From contig JAJNBR010000028.1 in the NCBI GenBank assembly GCA_021156265.1, positions 1 through 17,530 on the forward strand: a stretch of DNA of 17,530 nt. The letters run 5' to 3'. Position numbers and translations under genes: made by a program. The notes beneath the pieces were generated by a model. The model made no database searches and had not been told where the DNA came from. It saw only the letters and a list, made by a program, of their open reading frames with translations. The stretch is from Flavipsychrobacter sp. (GTDB lineage Bacteria; Bacteroidota; Bacteroidia; Chitinophagales; Chitinophagaceae). Shown here piece by piece: positions 5,599 through 12,781 of this stretch. Position 1 is the first letter of the stretch; the number at the start of each line of letters is the position of its first letter.

Positions 5599-7401
5599 CT
5601 ACTCGTTGAATGACCAAACCCGGATATTGTCGACCAGCAGGGTTTTGTCGCTACCGGGATTCCAAATAAACACTTTTACCGAATCGAACGTTTCTTCGGG
5701 CACCTTTACATCTATAAACAAGTCCTTGGTATCTCCACGCTTCAGGAACCTGCCTACCCGTATCATCCTGTCCTTTACGGTCGCCCCCCTGTTGCTAAAT
5801 CGTACAGTAAGCTGTGCCATGGCCCATGCTTCAAACTCTCTGCTTACACATCTGAAACTGCCCTGCGCCCTAAGCCACCGGGCGTGCTCTCCTGTATAAG
5901 CAAACGCTGGAAGGTTAATATATTCAATACCCGGCGCTAAAAGACCAGAGCGGCGGCCGTTTATTGCAGCATGGGCAGATGAAGCTGATGGAGTATCGGA
6001 TTCAAAATCGTAGCTGAATAGCAATTTCTTTTGTTGGGGTTCACCGTTAAACAACTCATCCGTATCCTTTAGTTTTTCAGTGCCGGGATTCACCTTGTAC
6101 CGATATATCACATTCCAATAATAGGCCTTTGTCATACCGTTGGCATCGTACAATGTTTGCCCCGCATGTGCATTGTACGTGAACCAGATATTGAAATAAG
6201 CCAGCAGGATAATAACAGGAGATAGCACCCAGGCGAGGATCCGCTTTGTACTGATATACTGAAGGAATACTGCCATCGGGAACAGGATCACCGGGTAGCT
6301 TTGCACCATGGCTCTTCCGCCCGTACCACCATACCACCATACATCCCATGCGCTAACGATATACAGGTTTAACGCAAAGAACGTGAGTACAGCTATTTTG
6401 TTTTTGCCGTATTTCAGGAAGAAGGGAATACCCACAAAACAAAGGATAATAAGAGGTGTATAAGTTATCCACCCGCTACGATAACTGAACATATAATCCT
6501 TCCAGTGCGGGTGCAGCCACGAAAATCCCTTATCGCCGTAGCTGTATACCAGCGGCTTGCCTGCAACATACAGCCAGTACGCAACCTGTATGGAACCGAC
6601 AGCAACAGTACAGACTGCTGCAATCGCCAACTTTTTCCGGTTAGCCGCCAGGAAACGCATCTTGTCTTTCACAGCGCCCACTGATAAGCGTTCCATACCC
6701 CACAGCAAAGGAATGAGCACACAAATTATCTCCGACGGGCGGATCAGTATCATCAGGCCGCACAGCAGGCCAATACGAACAGCATACCTGTTTGACGGTT
6801 CCCGGTAAAAATAGATCGTGTTCAGCAGCAGGAATACGTACAACATGAACAGCCAGTTGTGCGTCAGCGCATTGTCCATGGTTGCGTAGTTGAGGTAGTT
6901 GGTTCCTAGTACAAGTAGCAAGATCAGGACGGCTACGATCTTATCTTCAAAAAAAAGCAGGAAGAGCTTTCTAAAATACCATAGCGCCAGGAGGGCAGCC
7001 AGCAGGCTACCTACCTGTATCGCAAACTGGTAGGGCACGGAAAAACCGTCAGCTTCATATCCCAGCGGCTCAGCAACCGCATGCGCAGCCAGGAACAAAG
7101 GCAGGTACATCACCGACATACCGGAAGAATATGTATTTACCCGGTTGCCGCTTTCGTGAACATAGGACTGTTCAAATTCACCCGTAAACCAGTATTTGGA
7201 AATAGTACTATCCCCGAATTTTTGCTGTTTCAGGTCTTTATAAATGATGATAGAAGGAAGATACCAGTAGTACCCGCTTACATCCCACCCGAAAACCGAC
7301 TGGCCCGCAGAGGCATTCCACTTGGGATAAAACACCAGCGTCATATACATCATTACCATGGCGCTGACGATATACGCGTAAATAGAAAACCGGGCTTTCA
7401 T
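5599..7401 (-). CDS. GT-C-like membrane protein with C-terminal soluble domain (paralogue 1)
   Basis: A 600-residue multi-pass protein, first gene of the pair. TM1 is at about 7-24, then an external loop with FGWDVSGYYWYLPSIIIYKD (Asp40). Further landmarks are LGTNYLNYATMDNALTH (165-181), ILIRPSEIICVLIPLLWG (218-235), YSYGDKGFSW (286-295), and GGTGGRAMVQSYPVILFP (358-375). Hydrophobic helices end near residue 410. The C-terminal part (about 455-600) is soluble and strand-rich, beginning SYDFESD and ending LLVDNIRVWSFNE, like a carbohydrate-binding-type jelly roll. Architecture suggests a GT-C glycosyltransferase using a lipid-linked sugar, with acid/base Asp40 as the candidate catalytic residue. 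Alignment with the downstream paralogue is nearly gap-free over residues 160-240. No exact -7 element precedes it; TATTTTAG (7418-7411) is a one-mismatch candidate. The lpdA terminator separates it from the gene upstream. Confidence 0.8.
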   Translation of the reverse strand: MKARFSIYAYIVSAMVMMYMTLVFYPKWNASAGQSVFGWDVSGYYWYLPSIIIYKDLKQQKFGDSTISKYWFTGEFEQSYVHESGNRVNTYSSGMSVMYLPLFLAAHAVAEPLGYEADGFSVPYQFAIQVGSLLAALLALWYFRKLFLLFFEDKIVAVLILLLVLGTNYLNYATMDNALTHNWLFMLYVFLLLNTIYFYREPSNRYAVRIGLLCGLMILIRPSEIICVLIPLLWGMERLSVGAVKDKMRFLAANRKKLAIAAVCTVAVGSIQVAYWLYVAGKPLVYSYGDKGFSWLHPHWKDYMFSYRSGWITYTPLIILCFVGIPFFLKYGKNKIAVLTFFALNLYIVSAWDVWWYGGTGGRAMVQSYPVILFPMAVFLQYISTKRILAWVLSPVIILLAYFNIWFTYNAHAGQTLYDANGMTKAYYWNVIYRYKVNPGTEKLKDTDELFNGEPQQKKLLFSYDFESDTPSASSAHAAINGRRSGLLAPGIEYINLPAFAYTGEHARWLRAQGSFRCVSREFEAWAMAQLTVRFSNRGATVKDRMIRVGRFLKRGDTKDLFIDVKVPEETFDSVKVFIWNPGSDKTLLVDNIRVWSFNE

Positions 7402-7450
7402 AAAGTTCCACTAAAATAGCTTTTCGATGTGTATCACCCAATCGAAAAAG

Positions 7451-7480
7451 ATAAAGGCTGCCCATGGGGACAGCCTTTAT
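7451..7480 (-). terminator. Terminator of lpdA
   Basis: ATAAAGGCTG (7451-7460) pairs perfectly with CAGCCTTTAT (7471-7480), extended inside by CCC/GGG with one bulged A. On the minus strand it is followed by ATCTTTTTC, and on the plus strand by a T-rich tract, so it could act both ways. It begins 18 bases after the lpdA stop. Confidence 0.88.
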
Positions 7481-7498
7481 TATTTTTATAAGATCAGC

Positions 7499-8905
7499 TT
7501 AAAGGTGTATTGCTTCACCCAATGCTACTTCTATAGCATCTTTCACCGCTTCACTCATGGTCGGGTGCGGGAAGATAGTATCCAGCTGCTCCTGCCATGT
7601 AGTTTCCAGCTTGCGGCTGGCAACAGTCTGCGCAATGATCTCTGTAACGTTTGCGCCGATCATGTGCGTACCCAGCCATTCGCCGTATTTAGCATCGAAG
7701 ATCACCTTTACGAAACCTTCAGGTGCGCCGGCAGCACTGGCCTTACCCGAAGCCGAGAATGGGAATTTGCCCACTTTCAATTCGTAGCCTGCTTCTTTAG
7801 CTTGTTTTTCAGTCATACCCACAGATGCGATCTCAGGCGAGCAGTAAGTACAGCCGGGGATGTTGCCGTAATCCAGCGGCTCGGGGTTGTGGTGGTACTT
7901 GCCTTCTTTCTGCGCGATAGCTTCGATGCAGATAACGGCTTCCTTCATCCCCACGTGTGCCAATGCCGGGCCAGGAGTGATATCGCCGATGGCGTAGACG
8001 CCTTCTACGTTTGTTTTGTAGAATTTATCTACTGTAACTTTTCCTTTATCCGTCTTAACGCCTGCAGCTTCAAGGCCTATGTTCTCAATGTTAGTAGAAA
8101 TACCTACAGCGCTCAGTACGACATCTGCTTCCAGTGTTATTTCACCATTTTGTGTCTTAACGGTAGCTTTCACACCTTTACCTGAAGCCTCAACTTTTTC
8201 TACCGAAGCATTGGTCATGATCTCAATACCTTTCTTCTTGTAGATCTTTTCCAGTTCTTTAGAAACGTCCTCGTCTTCTACCGGAACAATCCGCGGCATA
8301 AACTCGACGATAGTAACTTTAGTACCTACGCTATGATAGAAATAAGCGAACTCAACACCAATTGCGCCCGAACCAACTACGATCATTGATTTTGGCTGTG
8401 TCGGCAGGCTCATGGCTTCGCGGTAGCCTATTACTTTCTTACCATCTATTTCCAGGTTTGGCAGCTGGCGCGAACGGGCGCCTGTAGCCAGTATCACGTG
8501 CTTGGCTGTGTGAACGGCAGCTTTACCGTCAGCACCAGTCACTTCTACTTCTTTTTTAGCATTCAGCTTCCCCATACCCATCAGCACCTCGATCTTGTTC
8601 TTCTTCATCAGGAACTGGATGCCCTTGCTCATTTTATCGGCAACGCCGCGGCTGCGTTTGATCATAGCCGGGAAGTCCGCCTTTGCCTCACCAACCTGCA
8701 CACCGTAGTTTTGCGCATGGCTAATGTATTCGAACACTTGTGCCGATTTTAATAATGCTTTGGTAGGGATACATCCCCAGTTCAGACAGATACCGCCCAG
8801 GCTCTCACGCTCCACTATCGCTGTCTTATAACCTAATTGTGCTGCACGGATAGCAGCCACATAACCTGCAGGGCCGCTTCCTATTACGATCACGTCGTAT
8901 GCCAT
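7499..8905 (-). CDS. lpdA: Dihydrolipoyl dehydrogenase (E3)
   Basis: A 468-residue flavoenzyme of normal length that re-oxidises dihydrolipoyl groups on E2 subunits of 2-oxoacid dehydrogenases and on the glycine cleavage H protein, passing electrons through FAD to NAD+. Visible motifs in order: the FAD-binding GSGPAGYVAAIRAAQLG (9-25); the redox-active disulfide GGICLNWGCIPTK with Cys40 and Cys45; the NAD-binding VVGSGAIGVEFAYFY in the middle; the second FAD contact YAIGDITPGPALAH; and the dimerisation-domain catalytic pair FPHPTMSEA with His447 and Glu452. Cytosolic. No E1/E2 genes adjoin, so this is a stand-alone E3 gene shared between complexes. A TACATTTG promoter element lies upstream and a hairpin terminator downstream. 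Confidence 0.98.
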   Translation of the reverse strand: MAYDVIVIGSGPAGYVAAIRAAQLGYKTAIVERESLGGICLNWGCIPTKALLKSAQVFEYISHAQNYGVQVGEAKADFPAMIKRSRGVADKMSKGIQFLMKKNKIEVLMGMGKLNAKKEVEVTGADGKAAVHTAKHVILATGARSRQLPNLEIDGKKVIGYREAMSLPTQPKSMIVVGSGAIGVEFAYFYHSVGTKVTIVEFMPRIVPVEDEDVSKELEKIYKKKGIEIMTNASVEKVEASGKGVKATVKTQNGEITLEADVVLSAVGISTNIENIGLEAAGVKTDKGKVTVDKFYKTNVEGVYAIGDITPGPALAHVGMKEAVICIEAIAQKEGKYHHNPEPLDYGNIPGCTYCSPEIASVGMTEKQAKEAGYELKVGKFPFSASGKASAAGAPEGFVKVIFDAKYGEWLGTHMIGANVTEIIAQTVASRKLETTWQEQLDTIFPHPTMSEAVKDAIEVALGEAIHL

Positions 8906-8946
8906 AGAGTGGAAGAAATTTTAATAAGTTAATTGGTAAAACCGCA

Positions 8947-8954
8947 CAAATGTA
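8947..8954 (-). promoter_or_regulatory. Putative -7 promoter element of lpdA
   Basis: On the minus strand the bases read TACATTTG, an exact TAnnTTTG match, 41 bases before the lpdA ATG. I could not find a good -33 element at the expected spacing. Confidence 0.6.
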
Positions 8955-9012
8955 GCCATTTTTTCGAGTTTCGTATAGCCGAGGAAAACACGCTTTGAAC
9001 GTGCTGAAAATA

Positions 9013-9042
9013 ACAAGCGCGTTGCTTTCGCAACGCGCTTGT
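9013..9042 (-). terminator. Terminator of the small membrane protein gene
   Basis: A perfect 13-base-pair stem, ACAAGCGCGTTGC (9013-9025) with GCAACGCGCTTGT (9030-9042). On the minus strand the loop is GAAA and the stem is followed by TATTTTC. It lies 45 bases past the 9088 stop. A second short palindrome (TCCGGTTT A AAACCGGA, 9056-9072) lies between the stop and this hairpin. Confidence 0.85.
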
Positions 9043-9087
9043 ACCAGATCGCACTTCCGGTTTAAAACCGGACATCAATCAAATCCC

Positions 9088-9405
9088 TTACGACAGACCC
9101 GGATTCAGGCCGGTCTCGCTTTCCACTTTACGATGATGTGGTTTGTGTTTACCACGGAGCGAAGGAGCGAAGTTTTTAAATGTGCCTTTAACCGACTCCA
9201 GACCCAACAAACGCCTGCTCCTTATAGCACGTACCAACATAAGCGTCGGGTAAGCCAATACACCTACACCCAAAGCAATCAGTCCAAAAATACCCCATGT
9301 GCGGCTCAGGCCACGGATGCCCAAAAATGATGGTCTTGCACCCGGTATAAAGCTCATAATATCCCTTAATTTGATATTCCTCAGATTCATCAGTCTACTA
9401 TTCAT
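9088..9405 (-). CDS. Small basic protein with one membrane helix
   Basis: A 105-residue protein that I do not recognise. The N-terminal third is basic (RLMNLRNIKLRD). A single hydrophobic helix lies at about residues 37-58 (WGIFGLIALGVGVLAYPTLM), followed by RAIRSRRLLGLE and a basic tail rich in Lys, Arg and His (RGKHKPHHRK). By the positive-inside rule both ends are basic, so topology is unclear. Met6 (9390) is an alternative start. I take it as real because it fills the space between lpdA and the permease, has its own strong terminator and is preceded by the permease terminator, which makes it a single-gene unit. The promoter is not obvious. It could be a small anchor or an assembly factor, but nothing shows which. 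Confidence 0.65.
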   Translation of the reverse strand: MNSRLMNLRNIKLRDIMSFIPGARPSFLGIRGLSRTWGIFGLIALGVGVLAYPTLMLVRAIRSRRLLGLESVKGTFKNFAPSLRGKHKPHHRKVESETGLNPGLS

Positions 9406-9476
9406 AACCTCAGTTTTATTCCACTGTTTAACCTTAAAATTCCAAGCCAGCAGCTGGTTTCAGGCATTGCTAAAAT

Positions 9477-9514
9477 GTTAAAAGCACCGCTGTATCTGCA
9501 GCGATGCTTTTAAC
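9477..9514 (-). terminator. Terminator of the amino acid permease gene
   Basis: GTTAAAAGCA (9477-9486) pairs perfectly with TGCTTTTAAC (9505-9514). After one mismatch the inner CGCTG/CAGCG pairs around the loop TATCTG. On the minus strand the stem runs into ATTTTAG. It begins 18 bases after the permease stop. Confidence 0.85.
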
Positions 9515-9531
9515 TATTTCTTACGCTAAGA

Positions 9532-11181
9532 TCAGGCCAAATCTTTCCTGCCTCTGCGCATTGTTATAAAGTAAATGATGAAGTGCAACACGGCAAATGC
9601 TATGGAGAAATTGAACAGTATAGTATCATCTGTTTCTGCCATAGAATGATGCAGTAGCGCCACAACAATGAGAAGCACAGTCATGCCGAGGCCGGTAACG
9701 GAAACAGTTTTGTAGCTCTTGTTTGTAAAAAGGCCGCCATTAAGCTTGCTATAGCGCATGCCGTAAAACAGGTAAACATCGAAACCAACCATCATCCACA
9801 CGATCAACCGTATCCACGTATCGAGCGGAAGAAAGACCATCATGAACAGGCATGTGGCAATACCCAATATAGGCACCAGGGGAACAAGTGGTGTACGGAA
9901 TGCGCGCGGCGCTTCTGGCATGTTGCGGCGCATTACTATTACCCCGATACATACCAGGATAAATGCGAACAATGTTCCGATACTCGTCATTTCGCCCACA
10001 ATGTTCGCCGGTACGAAGGCAGCAAAGAGGCTTACAAACAACATGAACAAAAAGTTGTTTTTTGCCGGCGTGCGGAATTTAGGATGTACGTCTGAAAATA
10101 CGCGTGGGATAAGACCGTCGCGGCTCATGGAGAAGAAGACCCGCGACTGGCCCATTAGCATCACCATAATAACCGATGAATAACCGGCAAGGATAGCTAT
10201 GATAATCGCTTTGTTCAACCAGGGGTAATCAGGTACCATCACGCCATCTGCACCTATTTTACCCATATGATCTATAGCTACTGCTACGGGGGCAATACCA
10301 TCCTGACCTTTAAAGCTCTCAACGCTTGCAACGCCTGTCATTACGTGGGCAAACAGAATGTATAGTAACGTACAAATACCCAGCGATAAAAGAATACCTA
10401 TTGGCATGTCCCGTTTAGGATTCTTTGCCTCCTGCGCTGCTGTTGACACTGCGTCGAAACCTATGTAGGCGAAGAATACGATGGCTGCAGCACGTATAAT
10501 GCCGCTGAAACCAAATTCACCGAAGGTTCCTGTGTTGGCCGGAATATATGGTTCGTAGTTCTCCGGGCGGATATACTGCCAGCCAAGTGCGATAAAGATG
10601 AGCACCACTGCTACTTTCAGCGTCACGATCACACCATTAAAAAATGCAGACTCTTTCGTACCCTTCATCAGCAGCAGCGACATTAATATCACAATAAATA
10701 CCGCAGGTATGTTCATAATACCTCCTTCAGCAGGTGAAGACGTAAAGGCAGGGTTGATATGTATATTATAATACTCAAGGAACTTAACCAGGTACCGCGA
10801 CCAGCTGATGGATACCGTAGCTGAACCAACAGCATATTCAAGCACCAGGTCCCAGCCAATGATCCAGGCGATAAATTCGCCCATAGTGGCGAAACTATAG
10901 GTGTAAGCGCTGCCCGCAATAGGTATCATGGATGCAAACTCAGCATAACACAAACCTGCAAAGGCGCAGCCTAATGCGGCGACAATGAACGAAAGCGTGA
11001 TGGCAGGGCCGGCGTTATTGGCAGCAGCCATGCCGGTAATAGAAAACAAACCGGCTCCGATAATGGCACCAATTCCAAGAGCCACAAGCGAAGTGGCCGA
11101 CAGGGTTTTCTTTAGGCCTTTCTCCGTATCGGCGGCTTCGTCAAGTAAGAGATTTAAAGGTTTCCTGATAAATAAGCCCAT
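9532..11181 (-). CDS. APC-superfamily amino acid permease (CAT/YfnA-like)
   Basis: A 549-residue inner-membrane transporter with 12-14 hydrophobic segments. I start it at the ATG at 11181 (MGLFIRKPLN). An in-frame ATG at 11232 would lie upstream of the promoter and adds a non-conserved leader. The cytosolic N-terminus (LKKTLSATSLVALGIG) leads into the unwound TM1 substrate motif GIGAIIGAGLFSITG (36-50). The CAT-type signature CYAEFASMIPIAGSAYTYSF follows in TM3, then GEFIAWIIGWDLVLEY, and later FFAYIGFDAVSTAAQEAKNPKRDMP and RVFFSMSRDGLIP. These match cationic/branched amino acid transporters of the CAT branch, which run by proton coupling or exchange. The substrate cannot be told from the sequence. 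The C-terminal extension after the last core helices (about 440-549) adds more helices, as in other CAT-type members. It has its own promoter and terminator. Confidence 0.93.
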   Translation of the reverse strand: MGLFIRKPLNLLLDEAADTEKGLKKTLSATSLVALGIGAIIGAGLFSITGMAAANNAGPAITLSFIVAALGCAFAGLCYAEFASMIPIAGSAYTYSFATMGEFIAWIIGWDLVLEYAVGSATVSISWSRYLVKFLEYYNIHINPAFTSSPAEGGIMNIPAVFIVILMSLLLMKGTKESAFFNGVIVTLKVAVVLIFIALGWQYIRPENYEPYIPANTGTFGEFGFSGIIRAAAIVFFAYIGFDAVSTAAQEAKNPKRDMPIGILLSLGICTLLYILFAHVMTGVASVESFKGQDGIAPVAVAIDHMGKIGADGVMVPDYPWLNKAIIIAILAGYSSVIMVMLMGQSRVFFSMSRDGLIPRVFSDVHPKFRTPAKNNFLFMLFVSLFAAFVPANIVGEMTSIGTLFAFILVCIGVIVMRRNMPEAPRAFRTPLVPLVPILGIATCLFMMVFLPLDTWIRLIVWMMVGFDVYLFYGMRYSKLNGGLFTNKSYKTVSVTGLGMTVLLIVVALLHHSMAETDDTILFNFSIAFAVLHFIIYFITMRRGRKDLA

Positions 11182-11201
11182 AAATGATATATAAGTGCGA
11201 C

Positions 11202-11232
11202 CAAACCTAAAGATAAATTGTCGGTTGTGCAA
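11202..11232 (-). promoter_or_regulatory. Promoter of the permease gene
   Basis: On the minus strand TTG (11232-11230), a 20-base spacer, then TAGGTTTG (11209-11202), a full match to the Bacteroidota consensus. The start of transcription would fall near 11196, giving about 15 bases of leader before the ATG at 11181. This decides the start codon. Confidence 0.8.
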
Positions 11233-11301
11233 GGTGACCCCGGCCTTATGTGGAATACGGCAGGGCTAATTGTTAGAAAAATGAAAATGTTGAAAGGCCG
11301 A

Positions 11302-11333
11302 TTTTCGCACAAAGATTTTTTGCTGTAGGTTTG
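11302..11333 (+). promoter_or_regulatory. Putative promoter of the 11338 gene
   Basis: TAGGTTTG (11326-11333) matches TAnnTTTG, with a TTTT block (11302-11305) about 20 bases upstream as a weak -33 element. The -7 box ends only 4 bases before the ATG at 11338, implying a leaderless mRNA. Confidence 0.6.
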
Positions 11334-11337
11334 GCGC

Positions 11338-12123
11338 ATGCTCCGCATCTTAACCGTTTCTCTGAGCGTTTTTATTTTATTGTTTACGCAAATCGCATTT
11401 GCGCAACCTGTATTGCCCGATATAGTGGGCGCTACCGATAAAGGAATAAACGTACTTAGCTGGGTAGCCCAGTACGATGGCATCAAATCTATCGCTGTAC
11501 AGCGCTCGTCAGACAGCGTGTTCAATTTTGCAACTATCGGTTATGTAAAGAACCTAAAAAAGGGACAGCAGGCCTTTATAGATGGCCACCCGGCGCCGGG
11601 CAACAACTGGTACCGCTTGTATATTGCATTCAGCTCAGACCTTACCTGGTACAGCAACCGCTTTAAAATACACGTAGATAGCTCCGCAATATTAGCCAAA
11701 GGCGTGTTACCCCCCAACGATTCCTTGCAAAAACTGGCATCGCGCATAAAGGTAGACACCAGTTCTGCAAGATTGCCGGCACAGCCCGGCAAGCCTGTTG
11801 ATACACTGCAGCAATTAGTGAATAAGATCAGGCTGAGCATACCCGATCCCGGAGAAGTTGATGCCTATAGCTATATCAAATCACAGTACGTATTTACCAA
11901 TCCCTTCACGGGGCATATAACCATGGAAATTCCAGACGTGAAGAAGTATCATTACTCTATCAAATTCTTCGATCTGAATAATAGAAAAGTGCTGGAGATC
12001 CAAAAAGTGCTGGAATCACCTGTGATCGTCGACAAGCGGAATTTTCAAAAGAAAGGATTATTCAAATTTGAACTGATGCGCGGGTCGGAAAAACTGGAAA
12101 GCGGTTACATCACTATTTACTAG
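11338..12123 (+). CDS. Secreted protein with Fn3-like and T9SS-tail-like domains
   Basis: A 261-residue protein with a signal peptide (LRILTVSLSVFILLFTQIAFAQ, cleavage after residue 23). Residues about 26-112 read like a fibronectin type III domain: GINVLSWVAQYDGIKSIAVQRS, NFATIGYV and NNWYRLYIAF carry the usual Trp, strand C 'QRS' and 'YRL' positions. A low-complexity linker (about 113-180) with repeated DSLQKLASRIKVDT / DTLQQLVNKIRLSI-like units follows. The last 78 residues (YVFTNPFTGHITMEIPDV, IKFFDLNNRKVLEI, FKFELMRGSEKLESGYITIY) resemble the C-terminal sorting domain that sends proteins through the type IX secretion system, though the usual PNP is TNP and the end departs from the canonical pattern. 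I infer an exported protein, possibly surface-located. Target unknown. The stop overlaps the convergent gene's stop in a shared CTAG. Confidence 0.78.
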   Translation: MLRILTVSLSVFILLFTQIAFAQPVLPDIVGATDKGINVLSWVAQYDGIKSIAVQRSSDSVFNFATIGYVKNLKKGQQAFIDGHPAPGNNWYRLYIAFSSDLTWYSNRFKIHVDSSAILAKGVLPPNDSLQKLASRIKVDTSSARLPAQPGKPVDTLQQLVNKIRLSIPDPGEVDAYSYIKSQYVFTNPFTGHITMEIPDVKKYHYSIKFFDLNNRKVLEIQKVLESPVIVDKRNFQKKGLFKFELMRGSEKLESGYITIY

Positions 12124-12770
12124 GCATCGCCCCATTCGTGTTCCTGCAACATGCGCGCCCACTCCATTCCCAGGCGCAGCTTACTGCCGGTATACAGCTT
12201 CATCATGTTCACCATTTCCTCAGCATGCCAGGAGTAAACCCCTTTTGCAAACCGTATGGCCAAACCGTTGTGATTAAAAAAGAGATTTCCTTCCTGGTGC
12301 AGGCTTTGAATAAGCTGTTCACGGGTCTCGAAGCCGAAATAATCGTAGCAGCGGCCCTTTAAAGGATGGTCTGTTTTCTCTTCTTTCCCTATATAATGAA
12401 GGGGACCTATTTCACGCCACAAGTAGCGATTGTGCTTCTGTGCAAATGGCGTGCGTTCTATGATCGTTATTGAATCTGCGTCCAGAAATAAGCATTCTTC
12501 GTAGAGCATGCGCGATAAAAAGCGGTAGCCCGACATCAGGTACAGTGCTGCGGCACCGGCGCCCCCGGCCCAGTTGAGTACATCGCTGGAGAAAGGTATA
12601 GACTTAAAAAGAAAAACGGTGGCCATACCGATAGTCACCATAAACTCTGCCCAAAAAAGTATTTTAATACGTGGCTGGATATTATTGCCCAGTTCTATTA
12701 ATAAACAGTCGTCGCCCCATTGATAGGAGATCTTACTACCCGGTTTTCGATTGCGGAGGAAGGCGAACAT
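12120..12770 (-). CDS. Two-helix membrane protein, possibly PH-like domain
   Basis: A 216-residue protein not recognised by name. A short basic and strand-like N-terminus (ISYQWGDDCLLIELG) precedes two hydrophobic helices (about 35-55 and 66-85). The soluble part (about 90-216) starts LFLDADSITIIERTPF, has RYLWREIGPLHYIGKEE and ends in an amphipathic helix (EEMVNMMKLY). Paired helices followed by strands and a terminal helix resemble bacterial membrane proteins with a PH-like domain. That is a fold guess. The gene starts 11 bases after the lipB stop in the same direction, so the two are almost certainly co-transcribed. The co-location may be incidental. Its stop TAG (12122-12120) overlaps the convergent stop. 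No terminator follows. Confidence 0.75.
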   Translation of the reverse strand: MFAFLRNRKPGSKISYQWGDDCLLIELGNNIQPRIKILFWAEFMVTIGMATVFLFKSIPFSSDVLNWAGGAGAAALYLMSGYRFLSRMLYEECLFLDADSITIIERTPFAQKHNRYLWREIGPLHYIGKEEKTDHPLKGRCYDYFGFETREQLIQSLHQEGNLFFNHNGLAIRFAKGVYSWHAEEMVNMMKLYTGSKLRLGMEWARMLQEHEWGDA

Positions 12771-12781
12771 AATCTGGTGAT

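Noticed and set aside
5480..5899. A 139-codon plus-strand frame crossing the junction of the two GT-C-like genes
   Set aside because: It overlaps the coding ends of two well-supported minus-strand genes and has no family features.
7427..8185. A 252-codon open frame on the plus strand opposite lpdA
   Set aside because: It is antisense to a fully recognised lpdA, its product is Cys/Phe-rich without any domain, and such long antisense frames arise from codon bias of the real gene.
9056..9072. TCCGGTTT-A-AAACCGGA palindrome as an independent regulatory site
   Set aside because: It lies in the 3' region of a short gene beside a much stronger hairpin and has no T-tract; chance palindromes of this size are common.
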